NCBI RefSeq assembly: GCF_000516985.1 | Contig: NW_006917093.1 | Span: forward strand, 5,427,013-5,491,012 | DNA length: 64,000 bases | DNA from: Pestalotiopsis fici W106-1 | Lineage: Eukaryota; Ascomycota; Sordariomycetes; Amphisphaeriales; Sporocadaceae | Direction: 5' to 3' | Shown here: positions 1 to 10,600 of the stretch, piece after piece | Position numbering within the stretch: the stretch's first letter is position 1 | Layout of the letters: each line of letters starts with the position of its first letter | Notes under the pieces: generated by a model | Databases searched by the model: none | The model's input: only the letters and a program-made list of their open reading frames with translations | What the model was told of the DNA's origin: nothing | Made by a program: the position numbers and the translations under genes

Positions 1-484
1 AGAGCTAGCAAAACCCCAAATTTGGGAAAGATTTATAGGCTGTTGAAGGAACAATGAAGGCGGGAAAAAAAGAAAGAAACTCACCTAGGATTTATCTGAT
101 GATGATCAGTCTAGTAAGTAGACCTGCGCTGTAACTCATCTGGGTTTTGGAGACTACCGGTGTAAGTCTCCTCCGGGGCATCCACTTAACGGCTCCGCGA
201 AGTTTTAGTGAGCGTGGGTAGTACGCAGTAGGTCCCAAGGGCAGCTAAACGGCGCCACGGTTCCAGCCCGAGACTGCGAGTCGGGAAAGACGCAACCTCC
301 GGAATCACCGTTGCTAAACAAGTATAATGTGAAAACCATTGGCAGTAAAAATGGAATATAAATCTTGCTTACGTACCTGATCCTTGGTAAATACGATTTC
401 AGAAACATTATAACCATAAGTTCTTTTTGTCCTTTAGCATAAGCAGCGCCGAATTCTAATTCGTTACTCTACCCTCACATAACA
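1..484. other. No gene seen
   Basis: Only a short minus-strand open frame (205-417) with no recognisable features. It probably contains the promoter of the gene starting at 485. Confidence 0.5.
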
Positions 485-1187
485 ATGACGGAACATCTTC
501 GCGCTGCCCGCTTAAGAGCTCGCGATGCTCTTGTGCGCGCCGGCACGGTTGGCTTCAAGCCCGTATCCTCTGCCAAATGGGTCAACATCTTCCGCACTTG
601 GTCAGGAGTGTTGCATGTCCAGATTGAGCACGATTCCATCAAGGGTGTGACACCGCAAATGATGCGTTGGTGGTTTGAGCATCTCGGACAGTCAACGACA
701 TGGGACGGCAAGGCATTGGGCGGACCAGAAGTCTCACTCTATCACCTCTGGCACCACCGCGATCACGTTGCCATCATTCCCGTCAGCAGCCCCAACGACC
801 AAGTCAATAAGGGGTTTATCCAGGGATGGCTATCCGAGGTCCATGAGCAGTTCAACGACTTTCACGATCGCGTCGACGTGCGATCCACTACAGACATTCT
901 CAGCGACAGTGAGCTCAACTTTTCAGTCAAGCTTTTCGGCAATGTCGTTACACAAATATTGCACCATTGGAAGCCCAGATGGTCTCGCCTTTTACGCCGA
1001 GACCGTCGTTGGGTGTGATGTGCCCATCATTGGGCTCTTTATCAATTGGCTTTTGATGCCTCTTATTTACACGACAGCGTCAGGCGAGCGCTGGATTCGC
1101 CACAACATTGAGGAGACTGGTAGAACAGAGGATATACTTCCGGCATTATACAAACTGCATGGGCCGAGCTCCGAAAACGCTCTGTAA
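485..1187 (+). pseudogene. DAPG/phloretin hydrolase-like protein, frameshifted
   Basis: The translation resembles the 2,4-diacetylphloroglucinol (PhlG) / phloretin hydrolase family, metal-dependent enzymes that cleave a C-C bond in acylated phenols. An ATG at 485 in good context opens a frame containing 'GVTPQMMRWWFEHLGQ' and 'YHLWHHRDH', the His-rich metal-site region. After 'QILHHW' (about 970) the family-like sequence jumps to the +1 frame: 'SPDGLAFYAETVVGCD', then 'INWLL' and 'RHNIEETGR', ending with a stop at 1185-1187. Skipping a single A at about 973-975 rejoins both halves into roughly 233 residues. There is no room for an intron at the junction, so this is either a real one-base lesion or a sequencing error. 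The N-terminus may be incomplete. The family call is from memory of motifs; the frameshift is seen directly. Confidence 0.7.
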
Positions 1188-1592
1188 GGAATGATCGCTG
1201 CAATCGATATCACTAGAGATAGTGTATTGTTATATCTTTCCCATGCTTCCTTCGCCAGACTATGGCATCGAGGCCGAAAGCCTATGACGCACAAAGAATT
1301 CCGGGGTTGTGTCACAAAGATAGGGAGCGTACTGCAACAAGCTTGCAACTGGAAATATGTTTCTTCTAGCATCTTGTACCAATGTAATGTGCAGTCATCA
1401 ATCTACGGTGAGCACAACATGTCTTTATACATATGTATCATTCCAATGGCCAGTCTCAATAATGCTGTATTGAAAAGAGAGCTGTACCAAGTTGATGTTG
1501 ATACTCTTCTAGTTTAGAAACTTGCTCCATAGCGCAAAGTTGGAAGCACATTCAGGATATGGCATAAAAAACCTGAAGACCCCACAGAGAAG
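1188..1592. other. Intergenic, no gene seen
   Basis: Convergent 3' ends of the hydrolase-like gene and the HET gene. The open frames here are short and lack family features. Confidence 0.5.
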
Positions 1593-3833
1593 CTATACAA
1601 TATGTACGGTATGGACCAGGTCAGCCAGTCTAGGATCACCGAGATCCAAGGGTCGATCCATGCCGTATATATCAGGTTCCGGCAACCCAAGCCGATCAGT
1701 CACATGCTTCCAATATGGATCCATAAATGCAGGGTCTGTCCAAAAGACTCCAATTCGGACATATTGCATACGCCCATCGGTGATGGGCGGCAATTTTCGA
1801 AGCACCAAGCCCTGATCAACACCACGATCGCGACAAATCATGAAGAAAATGAGATCAAAGTCACGATTTCGCTGGAGGTCATTATATGAGTCAAGTACGA
1901 CATCGGGTGCGCTATAGAGTCGATTGTATTCGGAAAGGTGAAGGTTGAAGACTTTTGTGATCGATTTTCGTATGCTGCGGTCCAGAATGTGCCGGAATTC
2001 GTGGGACAATATATTCCTGTCGTCCGAGATTTGGATGTGGGATCGTACTGCAATACCTCGCAAAGATAGCCTGTTCGTCGGGCCTGCTGGAATACCAAGT
2101 ACCTCCATCCAAGGCATTGACTCGATACTTTTTGCCAAGAGATGATCTTTCAGGAAAAGGACTGGACCGTCGATGTTGGCCCAAGACCATGTTGGGGCGA
2201 TTTGACCATAAGTAGTAGTGACTTGGCCATTGTCTCCTTCGCTGACCCAAAGAAGCTGATGGTGGAGGTCTTTCCTCCACAATCCGCAAATGTAGTCATC
2301 ATGAATACTTTCTTGCAGCGCTTGTGCAAGGCCGGATATGGCGACCAATTTGTCCGACTTCTTGGTGAGTTGACAATTGGAATACAGTTCAACGATGTGG
2401 TTCCAAGCTTTTCGAGCTTCGAACTCATTCTCAAATTCCAGGCACGCTTGATGTTTCGAGATTGATTCGGGAAGACCAGCCGGAAATTGTTCTGAAGCCA
2501 TGAGCTCTCGACACTCCCAGTAAACTTGGCGCCGGGCAAAGCTCAGCTGCTGTCTTGCCAAGTACCTCTCCTGAATGACCCATCCGCGTTTATTCAGCGG
2601 TGCATGAATTACATCAGCTTCGTATGATTTGTTGTTCCATACTTGGTAGGACCCTCCTAATGAACCCCTAAGCGTCAAGAAAGTAGGACTTTTCGCCGCC
2701 AGATCACCGTTACCAAAGCACCCTTTACTGCCGTCGGAGGCCCAAGTTGCAGCAATGTTACAGGCTGCATGACTATAGATCGACCCCATCAACGAGGACT
2801 GTACCTCCCAATCCTCTTCATCGTCCTGGATGATGCAAATGGAATCAATCCAAATGTACTGAAATCGGAGCGACTGCGTTACCATAAGCGCATCTTGATA
2901 TGTCTTGGGTAGCAATGAAATCTCATTTGGGGCACAAAGCACAGAGATATTATCCTTTTCCAGGCGGATAGGTTGGGACGAACCCCAGCAGTGACTCAAC
3001 GTGAGGTATGAGATGGCGTCGTCAGCGGGATTGCAGTTTAATTTCCATTTTGTAGTGCCGCTCTGATCCTCTGGAAGTATTTGGATGAGTCTTTTGGGTA
3101 CAAAGGGTTGCAAACTATGTCTTGCGACGTTGCATTTGGAATGAGTTGATACGCATGTACGATACCAATAAAGCCAAAGCCCCATCGAACTAGGCATTGA
3201 AGACGACGCAACTTCCGATCTCAAGTCAGAAGCGTTGACCGCATTTTTGCCTATTGGGCCAACCGGCGACAAGTCAAAAACGGTAGAAGTATTGTGAGTA
3301 GAGGATTTGACAGTGAAGTAATACCCACGAAAGGTTATGCTACACTCAGCTCGTTGGTTGAGTCGTTCTTGTGCCGGAATGATGTAGCGAATAAATGACC
3401 TATTACGAGTGATGCTAGCGCAATAGACAAACAGTCCTTGGACAGCGCAGGCAGTGGCGAAAGCTCTTTTTTTGATAAGTGGTCTCAGGGTGCTTGGATT
3501 CCTTACTGCGGCCCCGTTCGTGAGCCCAGGACATTGGCGGTTTAAATCGCCAAATTTTGTTGGTGCTGCGAATTCTAGATCATCTAGGAACGGCGCCCAT
3601 AAGCGCGAACGTCCTAGTGGCCGTGACAAAGAGTCGCTCGATTCCCACAATATCTGTGCCCACAACTGTCGACACAGGGCACATCCTTCTTGGATCGAGT
3701 TGTAGAAGCTGCGGAGCGAGATATGTGAGGGTGTCTCAACCAAAGAATCTTGAACGTCCCCACCCAAGTGTTGGGCCCTGGAGAACCGCTTGGCGGCAGC
3801 TTGAATTGCGCGTTCGCAAATCTTACAGAGCAT
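1593..3833 (-). CDS. HET-domain protein (heterokaryon incompatibility)
   Basis: A single-exon 746-residue protein. The HET domain begins near residue 275 with 'YLTLSHCWG' and continues through 'LPKTYQDALMVTQSL', 'YIWIDSICIIQDDEEDW' and 'MGSIYSHAACNIAA', the canonical order of HET motifs, followed by 'KRGWVIQERYLARQ'. Two CxxC pairs (residues 3-6 and 51-54) precede it, as in many long HET proteins. Fungal HET proteins mediate allorecognition and cell death after fusion of unlike individuals; they are abundant and fast-evolving, so the specific partner cannot be inferred. No signal peptide or membrane span is seen, so it is presumably cytosolic. The ATG at 3833 is the first in frame. No intron is required. 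Confidence 0.92.
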   Translation of the reverse strand: MLCKICERAIQAAAKRFSRAQHLGGDVQDSLVETPSHISLRSFYNSIQEGCALCRQLWAQILWESSDSLSRPLGRSRLWAPFLDDLEFAAPTKFGDLNRQCPGLTNGAAVRNPSTLRPLIKKRAFATACAVQGLFVYCASITRNRSFIRYIIPAQERLNQRAECSITFRGYYFTVKSSTHNTSTVFDLSPVGPIGKNAVNASDLRSEVASSSMPSSMGLWLYWYRTCVSTHSKCNVARHSLQPFVPKRLIQILPEDQSGTTKWKLNCNPADDAISYLTLSHCWGSSQPIRLEKDNISVLCAPNEISLLPKTYQDALMVTQSLRFQYIWIDSICIIQDDEEDWEVQSSLMGSIYSHAACNIAATWASDGSKGCFGNGDLAAKSPTFLTLRGSLGGSYQVWNNKSYEADVIHAPLNKRGWVIQERYLARQQLSFARRQVYWECRELMASEQFPAGLPESISKHQACLEFENEFEARKAWNHIVELYSNCQLTKKSDKLVAISGLAQALQESIHDDYICGLWRKDLHHQLLWVSEGDNGQVTTTYGQIAPTWSWANIDGPVLFLKDHLLAKSIESMPWMEVLGIPAGPTNRLSLRGIAVRSHIQISDDRNILSHEFRHILDRSIRKSITKVFNLHLSEYNRLYSAPDVVLDSYNDLQRNRDFDLIFFMICRDRGVDQGLVLRKLPPITDGRMQYVRIGVFWTDPAFMDPYWKHVTDRLGLPEPDIYGMDRPLDLGDPRLADLVHTVHIV

Positions 3834-5143
3834 GGTGGTTGACTTTCATGGCAACTGGACATGGGTCGGGCAAGCGATAAGTCTGCAAGTATGTAGAAGA
3901 AAAAGAAGGCAAGACGAAGAAAGAGAGAGGACGTAAGGAAGAAAATCCAGTGAACTGCTTGCCAATTCAATCAGGCTGCGAGTGCAAGTTGGGGGCTGAG
4001 CCAATTGCGCACCAGACGCGGGGTCAATGAGGCTTGCTCGTTGTCGAAATAAGAGATTGAAGCTTCGGTGAGCGGGAACATACATTCAGTGCGGGGCTGG
4101 AAAAGCAATGCCATTATGTAGTTGAAGACCTTACCAAACCAATGTATACATCAAAAAGTCAATAATAAGAGTTTGCGTAAGGTACGACGTAGAGTACCTA
4201 GTTATGGTGCTGCCGAAAGACTAAAACATTGCTATTGCAAGTTCGATTGTCGATACCTGCAATATTATTTGGTTCGAATCGCAATAAGATAGACACTTAT
4301 AGCTTCCCGTGTTGTTGGCATTTCCCGAAGTAGGAACTAGATAGTTTGGTTTGGCCAACCACAGGTGACTAAAGAGTATTCACTATTGTTTTTGTTTCGG
4401 ATATCCATCGTTAAATCTAAATCATGTGGGTTCTCGACCTTGACCCTAGATACCCGCGCGCATATACGCTTTGACTGCAATTATGAGATCTTTCGAGCTC
4501 TGGGCTGACCACTGCTCTGCACTGACAATGCATCTAAGCTATTCTGCTGATCCCGCTGACGCCGCCCGTTAGAAATTCAGGGGCGTCAGAGGCTGTCAGC
4601 TGAGTGAAAAGCGCCTAACCGAACTAAAATTAGTCTTCTCGCAAATGGCTACTCCTCTGTGGAAATGGACTACAGTCTTGCATACCTGATTGGTGGAAAC
4701 CCCAAACAAAGATTCTCGTGGCGTTTCCTCTGCCCCTGCAATTGCCGAGGAGACCTGGGGGAGCCTTTTAGTCGCTTCTGTTAGTGGCCAAAGAACTTCC
4801 CTCTGTCGTTCTGGGAGGGTCTCTTGATACCCTGCAGCTTGCATGACTTGCAGTACCCCGTCAATGACTATACTCAAAGAGCACAAGTGGCAAAGGGGAA
4901 CGTAGGATCCATAGGTCAGCGGTGGATGAAACGTGAAACATTCAGCGCCTGCCGACTTCCTCTCGCCAGTGCGAAAGATGCTGACATGGCATAAGGAGGG
5001 ATTCTCGTGGGCGTCCTCCCGTATAAGGGCCTACGGGCATCCTGATCCAGCCCGTCTTGCTTTTGTCGTGTTTGTAGGTGCAAGATTATACTACTGGTAG
5101 TACTTAGCATCGACGAGTTGTGCGCAGTTGGCCAACCGACATC
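3834..5143. other. Intergenic region between divergent HET and GH76 genes
   Basis: Contains the upstream regions of both flanking genes. Short frames on the minus strand (3846-4085, 4596-4886) have no recognisable content. Confidence 0.5.
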
Positions 5144-6388
5144 ATGACCAAAACATCTTGGCTACTCTCTAGCCTTACGGCGGCAGCGTCGCTTGCGACT
5201 GCGCTCGATCTCAACACAAGCGATGAGACCTCGATCAAGCAAGCCGCATCCGAGATCGCAAAGGGTCTCTACCTATATCACAACGAAAGCGCCACGACGG
5301 GCGACTTCAACCAGCCGCAGCCATGGTTCTGGTGGCTGTCCGGAAACGGGTGGAACGGCCTGCTCGACTATACAGTATATACCAATGATACGACATATCA
5401 AGCCGATCTCTTGGCCGCCTTGGCCGAAAATATAGGCGAAAACCGCGATTTTGTGCCGGCTGCGCAATACGGTTGGGAGGCAAACGATGACCAGGCCTAC
5501 TGGGTCTACAACGCCCTGACGGCGCTCGAGTACAACTTTGAGCCTCTGCCATGCGATGAGACGGCTGCCGACGGAACGTGCCTAAACTCGTGGTTGGCCG
5601 TTAGCACAAACGCATTCAATCTGTTCGTCAGCCGCTGGGAGGCCGACGCAGGGACATGCAACGGCGGGCTCAAGTGGCAGTACCGCACGAGTGAGTCGGG
5701 CTACTACTACAAGAACTCGGTCACCAACGGCGGTTTCTTTCAAACGGCCGCTCGGCTAGGACGGTATACGGGCAACCAGACGTTTGCCGACTGGGCAACC
5801 AAGATCTGGGACTGGTCGACCGGCGTCGGGCTCGTGAGCTCCGCATTCAACGTCTACGACGGTGCTGGAGACAATGACGGCGCCAACTGCACGGGCATCA
5901 ACCAGGACCAGTGGAGCTACAACATTGCGAGCTACCTCCACGGCGCCGCGCACATGTACGCCCTCAGCGAACAAGGCGAGACCAAGGACCTCTGGGAATC
6001 GAGGGTACAAGCACTGGTCAGCACGGCCAAGAGCACCTTTTTCGGGCCCACGACGGACGCGCCCGATATCATGTACGAACAAAAGTGCGAGCTCACCAGG
6101 TCGTGCGGGACGGACCAGACGAGCTTCAAGTCCAGTTTGTCGCGCTGGTTGGGCAAGACGGCTGTGCTGGTGCCCAGCGTCAGCGACACGATCATGGAGC
6201 TTCTGACGGCAAGCGCCGAGGGCGCCGCGGCCAGTTGCACTGGATATGACAACTCGACGTGCGGAAGCCAATGGTACACGAGCTTTAACGACCAGTCTGA
6301 TTTCGGAGTTGAGCTCTCAGCGCTGGAGGTTGTGCAGAGTTTACTGGTAAAGAATGCACCGTCCCTTGCGGTAGCATCGAGTACATAG
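5144..6388 (+). CDS. Secreted GH76 alpha-1,6-mannanase-like protein
   Basis: A single exon encoding 414 residues. The start at 5144 is chosen because it gives a typical signal peptide ('MTKTSWLLSSLTAAASLATA'); the open frame upstream begins only with GTG. The mature part follows glycoside hydrolase family 76 (endo-alpha-1,6-mannanases and Dcw1/Dfg5-type wall enzymes): 'PWFWWLSGNGWNGLLDY', then 'EANDDQAYWVYNAL' with the paired Asp (D115, D116) expected for catalysis, and later 'YYYKNSVTNGGFFQTAARL' and 'QWSYNIASYLHGAAHMY'. Several N-x-S/T sites suit secretion. The C-terminus ends in a short Ala/Ser-rich tail without a clear hydrophobic GPI signal, so a soluble enzyme is more likely than an anchored one. 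Expected role: fungal wall mannan remodelling or degradation of exogenous mannan. Confidence 0.93.
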   Translation: MTKTSWLLSSLTAAASLATALDLNTSDETSIKQAASEIAKGLYLYHNESATTGDFNQPQPWFWWLSGNGWNGLLDYTVYTNDTTYQADLLAALAENIGENRDFVPAAQYGWEANDDQAYWVYNALTALEYNFEPLPCDETAADGTCLNSWLAVSTNAFNLFVSRWEADAGTCNGGLKWQYRTSESGYYYKNSVTNGGFFQTAARLGRYTGNQTFADWATKIWDWSTGVGLVSSAFNVYDGAGDNDGANCTGINQDQWSYNIASYLHGAAHMYALSEQGETKDLWESRVQALVSTAKSTFFGPTTDAPDIMYEQKCELTRSCGTDQTSFKSSLSRWLGKTAVLVPSVSDTIMELLTASAEGAAASCTGYDNSTCGSQWYTSFNDQSDFGVELSALEVVQSLLVKNAPSLAVASST

Positions 6389-6775
6389 CAAAGAAAGTAG
6401 ATACAAAAGGACTGGGACCTCATTGTGTACATATGGGAGAGGTCCTGGCAGGCATTTATGTCTTTTCAAACATTCACACAAAACTTGAAAGCGAACATTT
6501 TAAACTAAAAGAGTGTCGATTACTACTATGTAATCCAAAAGCCATAAACTCCAAGTCGCTAAAAGTGATGCTCCTAAAATTATACATGAATCCGCTGCAT
6601 CCAAGTCATAGCATTCTCCCATCATTGCGATTTCCAAGAATTTCATGGGCGTTTGACATGCGCGAAGGGATACAGAATAGCTCCAGCGACTGACCATCTG
6701 GCCGACTGAAACTTGTGAATCAGCCGAACAGGTGATTGGCAAGGCCAGTAGCTTGGATCATTTCGAGCCAGAAGC
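6389..6775. other. Convergent 3' regions, no gene seen
   Basis: AT-rich 3' flanks of the GH76 gene and the low-complexity protein gene. Confidence 0.5.
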
Positions 6776-7636
6776 TTAGTCGCGGCCGTGGCCCCGGTCT
6801 CCGTCGCGGTGTTCACCGTCGCGTCCACCATCGCGGTGGTCTCTGTCGTTGCCGCCACGTCGTCCCCCATCGCGATCACCATCACGGTGCTCATCCCGAC
6901 GGTCATATCCGTGGTGGTCGCGATCGTGGTCGTGGTCGTGATCCCGGTCGTGATCACGATTGCGGTCTCCATCTCGGTGGCCATCTCCGCGGTGCTCGTC
7001 CCGGCGGTCATATCCGTGGTGGTCGCGATCATGGTCGCGGTCGTGGTCCCGGTCGTGGTCCCTGTCATGATCACGGTCATGGTCTCTATCATGGTCGCGA
7101 TCGCGGTCTCCGTCTCTGTGACGGTCTCCGCCGCGGTCGTCGCGCTTGTTGTGGCCACGACCACCATCTCGGCCCCGACCGCCATCCCGGTCTCTGTCGC
7201 CATCTCGGTGACGATCGCCATCGCGGCCTCGGTCTCCGCCGTCGCGGTGCTCATCCCGGCGATCATGATCGTGGTGTCGGCCATGGTCTCTATCATGGTC
7301 CCTGTCGTGATCACGGTCGTGGTCGTGGTCATGGTCATGGCCTCGGTCTGCTTCCCGTTTGTCGCGGCCGCCCCGGTTGCCACCGTCGTGGTGACCGCCG
7401 TCTCGGTCGCGGCCGTTTCGACCGCCACGCCCGTCGCCGCCCCTTCTCTTCTCGTCGTCGTCATCTCTCAAGGTGAGAGTGACATCGGGGCCCTCATCGC
7501 GCTTGGTGAAGCCGTCAAACTGCTCGAGGCCACGGGCCTCATTGGGGACAGCGACTTCAACTCCACCATTGGCGACGGGTGCCGCGAGAACATTGTGGCC
7601 GAGGAGGACGGCAGCAAGTAGAAGCTTGGAAACCAT
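6776..7636 (-). CDS. Secreted Asp/His/Arg-rich low-complexity protein
   Basis: A 286-residue single-exon protein with a clear signal peptide (residues 1-18, 'MVSKLLLAAVLLGHNVLA'). A short ordinary segment (about 19-60) is followed by some 225 residues made almost only of Asp, His, Arg and Gly, with runs of the dipeptides DH and DR. An 11-residue block 'HHGYDRRDEHR' occurs twice near the C-terminal end. Dibasic KR sites occur in 'FTKRDEG', 'RDKREADRG' and 'HNKRDDRG', so Kex2 cleavage in the secretory pathway is possible. The composition suggests metal-ion or polyanion binding, which is inference; I recognise no family. The same DNA is open in other frames on both strands, but only this frame has an ATG, a signal peptide and a proper terminus. 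Confidence 0.75.
   Translation of the reverse strand: MVSKLLLAAVLLGHNVLAAPVANGGVEVAVPNEARGLEQFDGFTKRDEGPDVTLTLRDDDDEKRRGGDGRGGRNGRDRDGGHHDGGNRGGRDKREADRGHDHDHDHDRDHDRDHDRDHGRHHDHDRRDEHRDGGDRGRDGDRHRDGDRDRDGGRGRDGGRGHNKRDDRGGDRHRDGDRDRDHDRDHDRDHDRDHDRDHDRDHDRDHHGYDRRDEHRGDGHRDGDRNRDHDRDHDHDHDRDHHGYDRRDEHRDGDRDGGRRGGNDRDHRDGGRDGEHRDGDRGHGRD
6790..7460. repeat. Degenerate short-period coding repeat
   Basis: Minus-strand units of the types GAYCGN and CAYGAY encode the DH/DR-rich tract above. Because the period is a multiple of three and stop codons are rare in it, both strands stay open for over 700 bp in several frames. Confidence 0.8.
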
Positions 7637-10600
7637 TTTTGCTGATGATGGGATAAGATAGCTTGATGTTTATGACTGTGTAGCAGAAATTATAAAGGTA
7701 TGACGAAGAGTAAATGTGTGACTATAGGAAATAGAGTGATCGGATGATATGACAGATAGGAAATGGTGACAAAGGAAATGTGACACTAGGAAATATTTGT
7801 TGTTTTGTTTTTTTTTGTTGTTGATAATGGAAGACAAGATCGTTTCTAGGCTTGAGAAACCACTGATATATATACTTGTCTTTGAATCGCTACCGGCACC
7901 ATTAACCGCACCTGGTTGCTGTGAACTCACCGTAGTCCAGCGTATTGGGGTTCCCTACTGCAAGGCCATATTGGCAAGTTCCGATGTGCCCTGTACGGCA
8001 CGCATCGATTACGCGATCAAAATAAAAGGGATAAACTATAAAAATGCTCGTAGGGCAGTGCTGCTTAGCACTAAACTCTTATTGCATCTGGGGAGAGTTC
8101 ACCGATCCAAACTTACCACCGCTCCACGGCTCATCTGGCACTAGAATAGTGCGCAGATGATCTTTGAGGATTTGGCAGGCCTACCCAATTTCAGTTTTGA
8201 GTTGTCATGCTTTCGAACATGAATGAATGGATCCAAGCTTGCAGCGAGCACACGTAAAAGGGAAAAATTCGTGGATTTTGAGGATGTTCGTACAATGTAT
8301 AGGTTTCCGCGTGGAGCTTGACACTACATAGGGTCTGACAATTTGCAAAATTTATCATGTTTGATACGCACGCGGGATATACGGGACAGACAAGCTACAT
8401 TTCTCAGATCCGATGTAATACACCTAGTATATACTCGCAAGGTGTGGCATACGACAGCATAGAGCCTACAAATACTGTACAGTAGGTCACCTGACAAGTA
8501 ATGCACGGGGCTAGGTGAATCAGCGCCGTGCACTCAAAAGTCGGACACATAATTCATCTAGAAGTTGAAAAGAGAGATCCCTCAACTCGCAGGATGGCGA
8601 ATGAAAGCCAGCACGCATGTACATGGATAAATCATGACAAAGTGCTAGCTGACGGGTCCTTCATCTTGTCAGCCCTATCATTGGCATCAAATGCGATGAC
8701 CGGCATAAGGGAGAAAAGGTGCAGACATCGGTGCCGTTCCGTCAAAGTATAAAGTGCCGGTCCCTAGTAAGCTGTCTTCCGAGAAACCGAAGCTTCAGGT
8801 AGGCCTGGCGACGCTGAGTGCCGTTTTCTTTCTTCACAGGGTTTTGTACCAAGTTGGATTAGTTGATTGTGGGGAGACCTGATTGGCATACTATACTTAG
8901 CCAAAGTAAGAGCAGCGGGAGGACTGGATGACGTGCATTAGTTTGGTTCGGTGCATAAGCTCGCAAGTATGAATAGATATAACAGAAATACCAGATGCTT
9001 TGCTGTTCTGAGAATAACACCTCCGCATCTTCCCGCAGAGGAGACAAAATTGGATAGGTAGGTAGGTCAGCGACGATCAAAGCCCTAAAAATGGTCTGGA
9101 GAATACAAAATTATGCGTAAGCACGTGCTACAGGAATCACTGATGTGTGTGAGTTTGGGAATCATCATGTCTCGTGATGTGGACTGGGCATTTTGGCAGC
9201 TTGTTGGATATACGCCAATACGCATCCGTAATGTTCTCCGATGTGCCTCTGGGTGCGGCAATTCTCGATTGTAGAACATTTGACTATCCCTTCTTGCTAT
9301 TTTCAATGGTCACGCAAGAGCATCTTTCATTGAGACAGCAAGATGACAACTGAGGACCCGGCAAAGCAAAGTGGTGTGTTGATTTGAGGATCAGTTTTCA
9401 TATTGCAGACTTTTACTACAAGTTTCTTGCCCTTCTCTGTAGTCAGTCCTCACCTGCGATTACGCACTCCGCGGCCACCACATATCAGTGATGGGTCTCG
9501 GCGATTTCGGTCCCTCGGCACGGGCTATGAGCTACGATGCATTGCTAACGAATTATTTGGGTTACCTGCTATCCTAGTTTCTGTAACTGTCAGGCCTGCA
9601 AGGAAAAGGCGAAATGCTCTGTACCCTAAAATTGCCCGTAGTTTGTGATGTTTGGTTCAAACTCAAAATGTGCCTGCCTTGTTGGTGAACGCAACACTGG
9701 AAGGGGGTATATGGAGTGTTAGGTTCGATTCCTAATGGCGCTAGTCACTGGGGTGTCCATGAAGTTATTCTTTTCTTGCCTGGATTCGCTTGGTGTCCGA
9801 CGGCTAACAAAAGGTGGTCTTCGTGGGTACACTAAGCCTTTGGATGAGCCTCCCGACCAGCGCCAAGCCACCCACCGTTTATTGGCGTCCGCTATAAACC
9901 TTGTTCGGCTCTTGGGGAATCTGCCATTTCCGGGTGCTCCATTGTGTGATTTTCCTTGCCCGGACTGGACTGGGCTTAGCACGACAACTCTATAGCCATC
10001 TTGGATTCCAGGCGGTACTAGGATCAGGTACAGAGAACATGACCCTCCAGGAGAAGGGCTAATCTTTTGTTGTTTTGATGGCTTTTATGTTCATCATTTC
10101 TCTGCATACTACCTATGCCTACCTGTATGGCTCGTTGGGACCGGCTGGCAGTCGGTGATTCACGAAAAGGACTTGATTTCCCATCTCTTCTCAATCTTCC
10201 ATTCTGGGCCAATGTCAGACTGTACCTGCCCAGCTTGTCGATCTCTGTGCTGACAATAGAAATTACGTATTCTGAAGATCGGCCATTGTGTTGGAGGGCA
10301 AACATTATGTTCAATGTAATCATCGCCAGGGGACAACGCAATTCAGTCACTTGGCATACCCAATGTTCTCTACACCACTCGATCGGAACAACCCAAATAG
10401 TGAGAAATTAGACTAACACATCATGGTAGTTACCGCAATCAGCTACCGGCGGTGTCCATATCTCATTTAGAATTGCCCGATGCGCGCATCATCTTCTTGT
10501 CAATCCATAAGGAATGTGTCGCATGACCAAAACATACTTCAGTTGCTTCCAGATCTGAGAAGGGTGCCTGAAAACCTTGAACTAGTGCAAAGTTGGAGAT

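Noticed and set aside
5756..6271. 171-codon minus-strand frame
   Set aside because: Antisense shadow of the GH76 gene.
6788..7621. 277-codon plus-strand frame rich in Val/Ile/Ala
   Set aside because: It is the complement of the Asp/His/Arg repeat tract; its hydrophobic look is a by-product of the repeat and it has no domain structure.
9719..9742. T-arm/B-box-like sequence suggesting a tRNA
   Set aside because: The T stem-loop forms, but no matching 5' acceptor strand, D arm or anticodon arm lies upstream.
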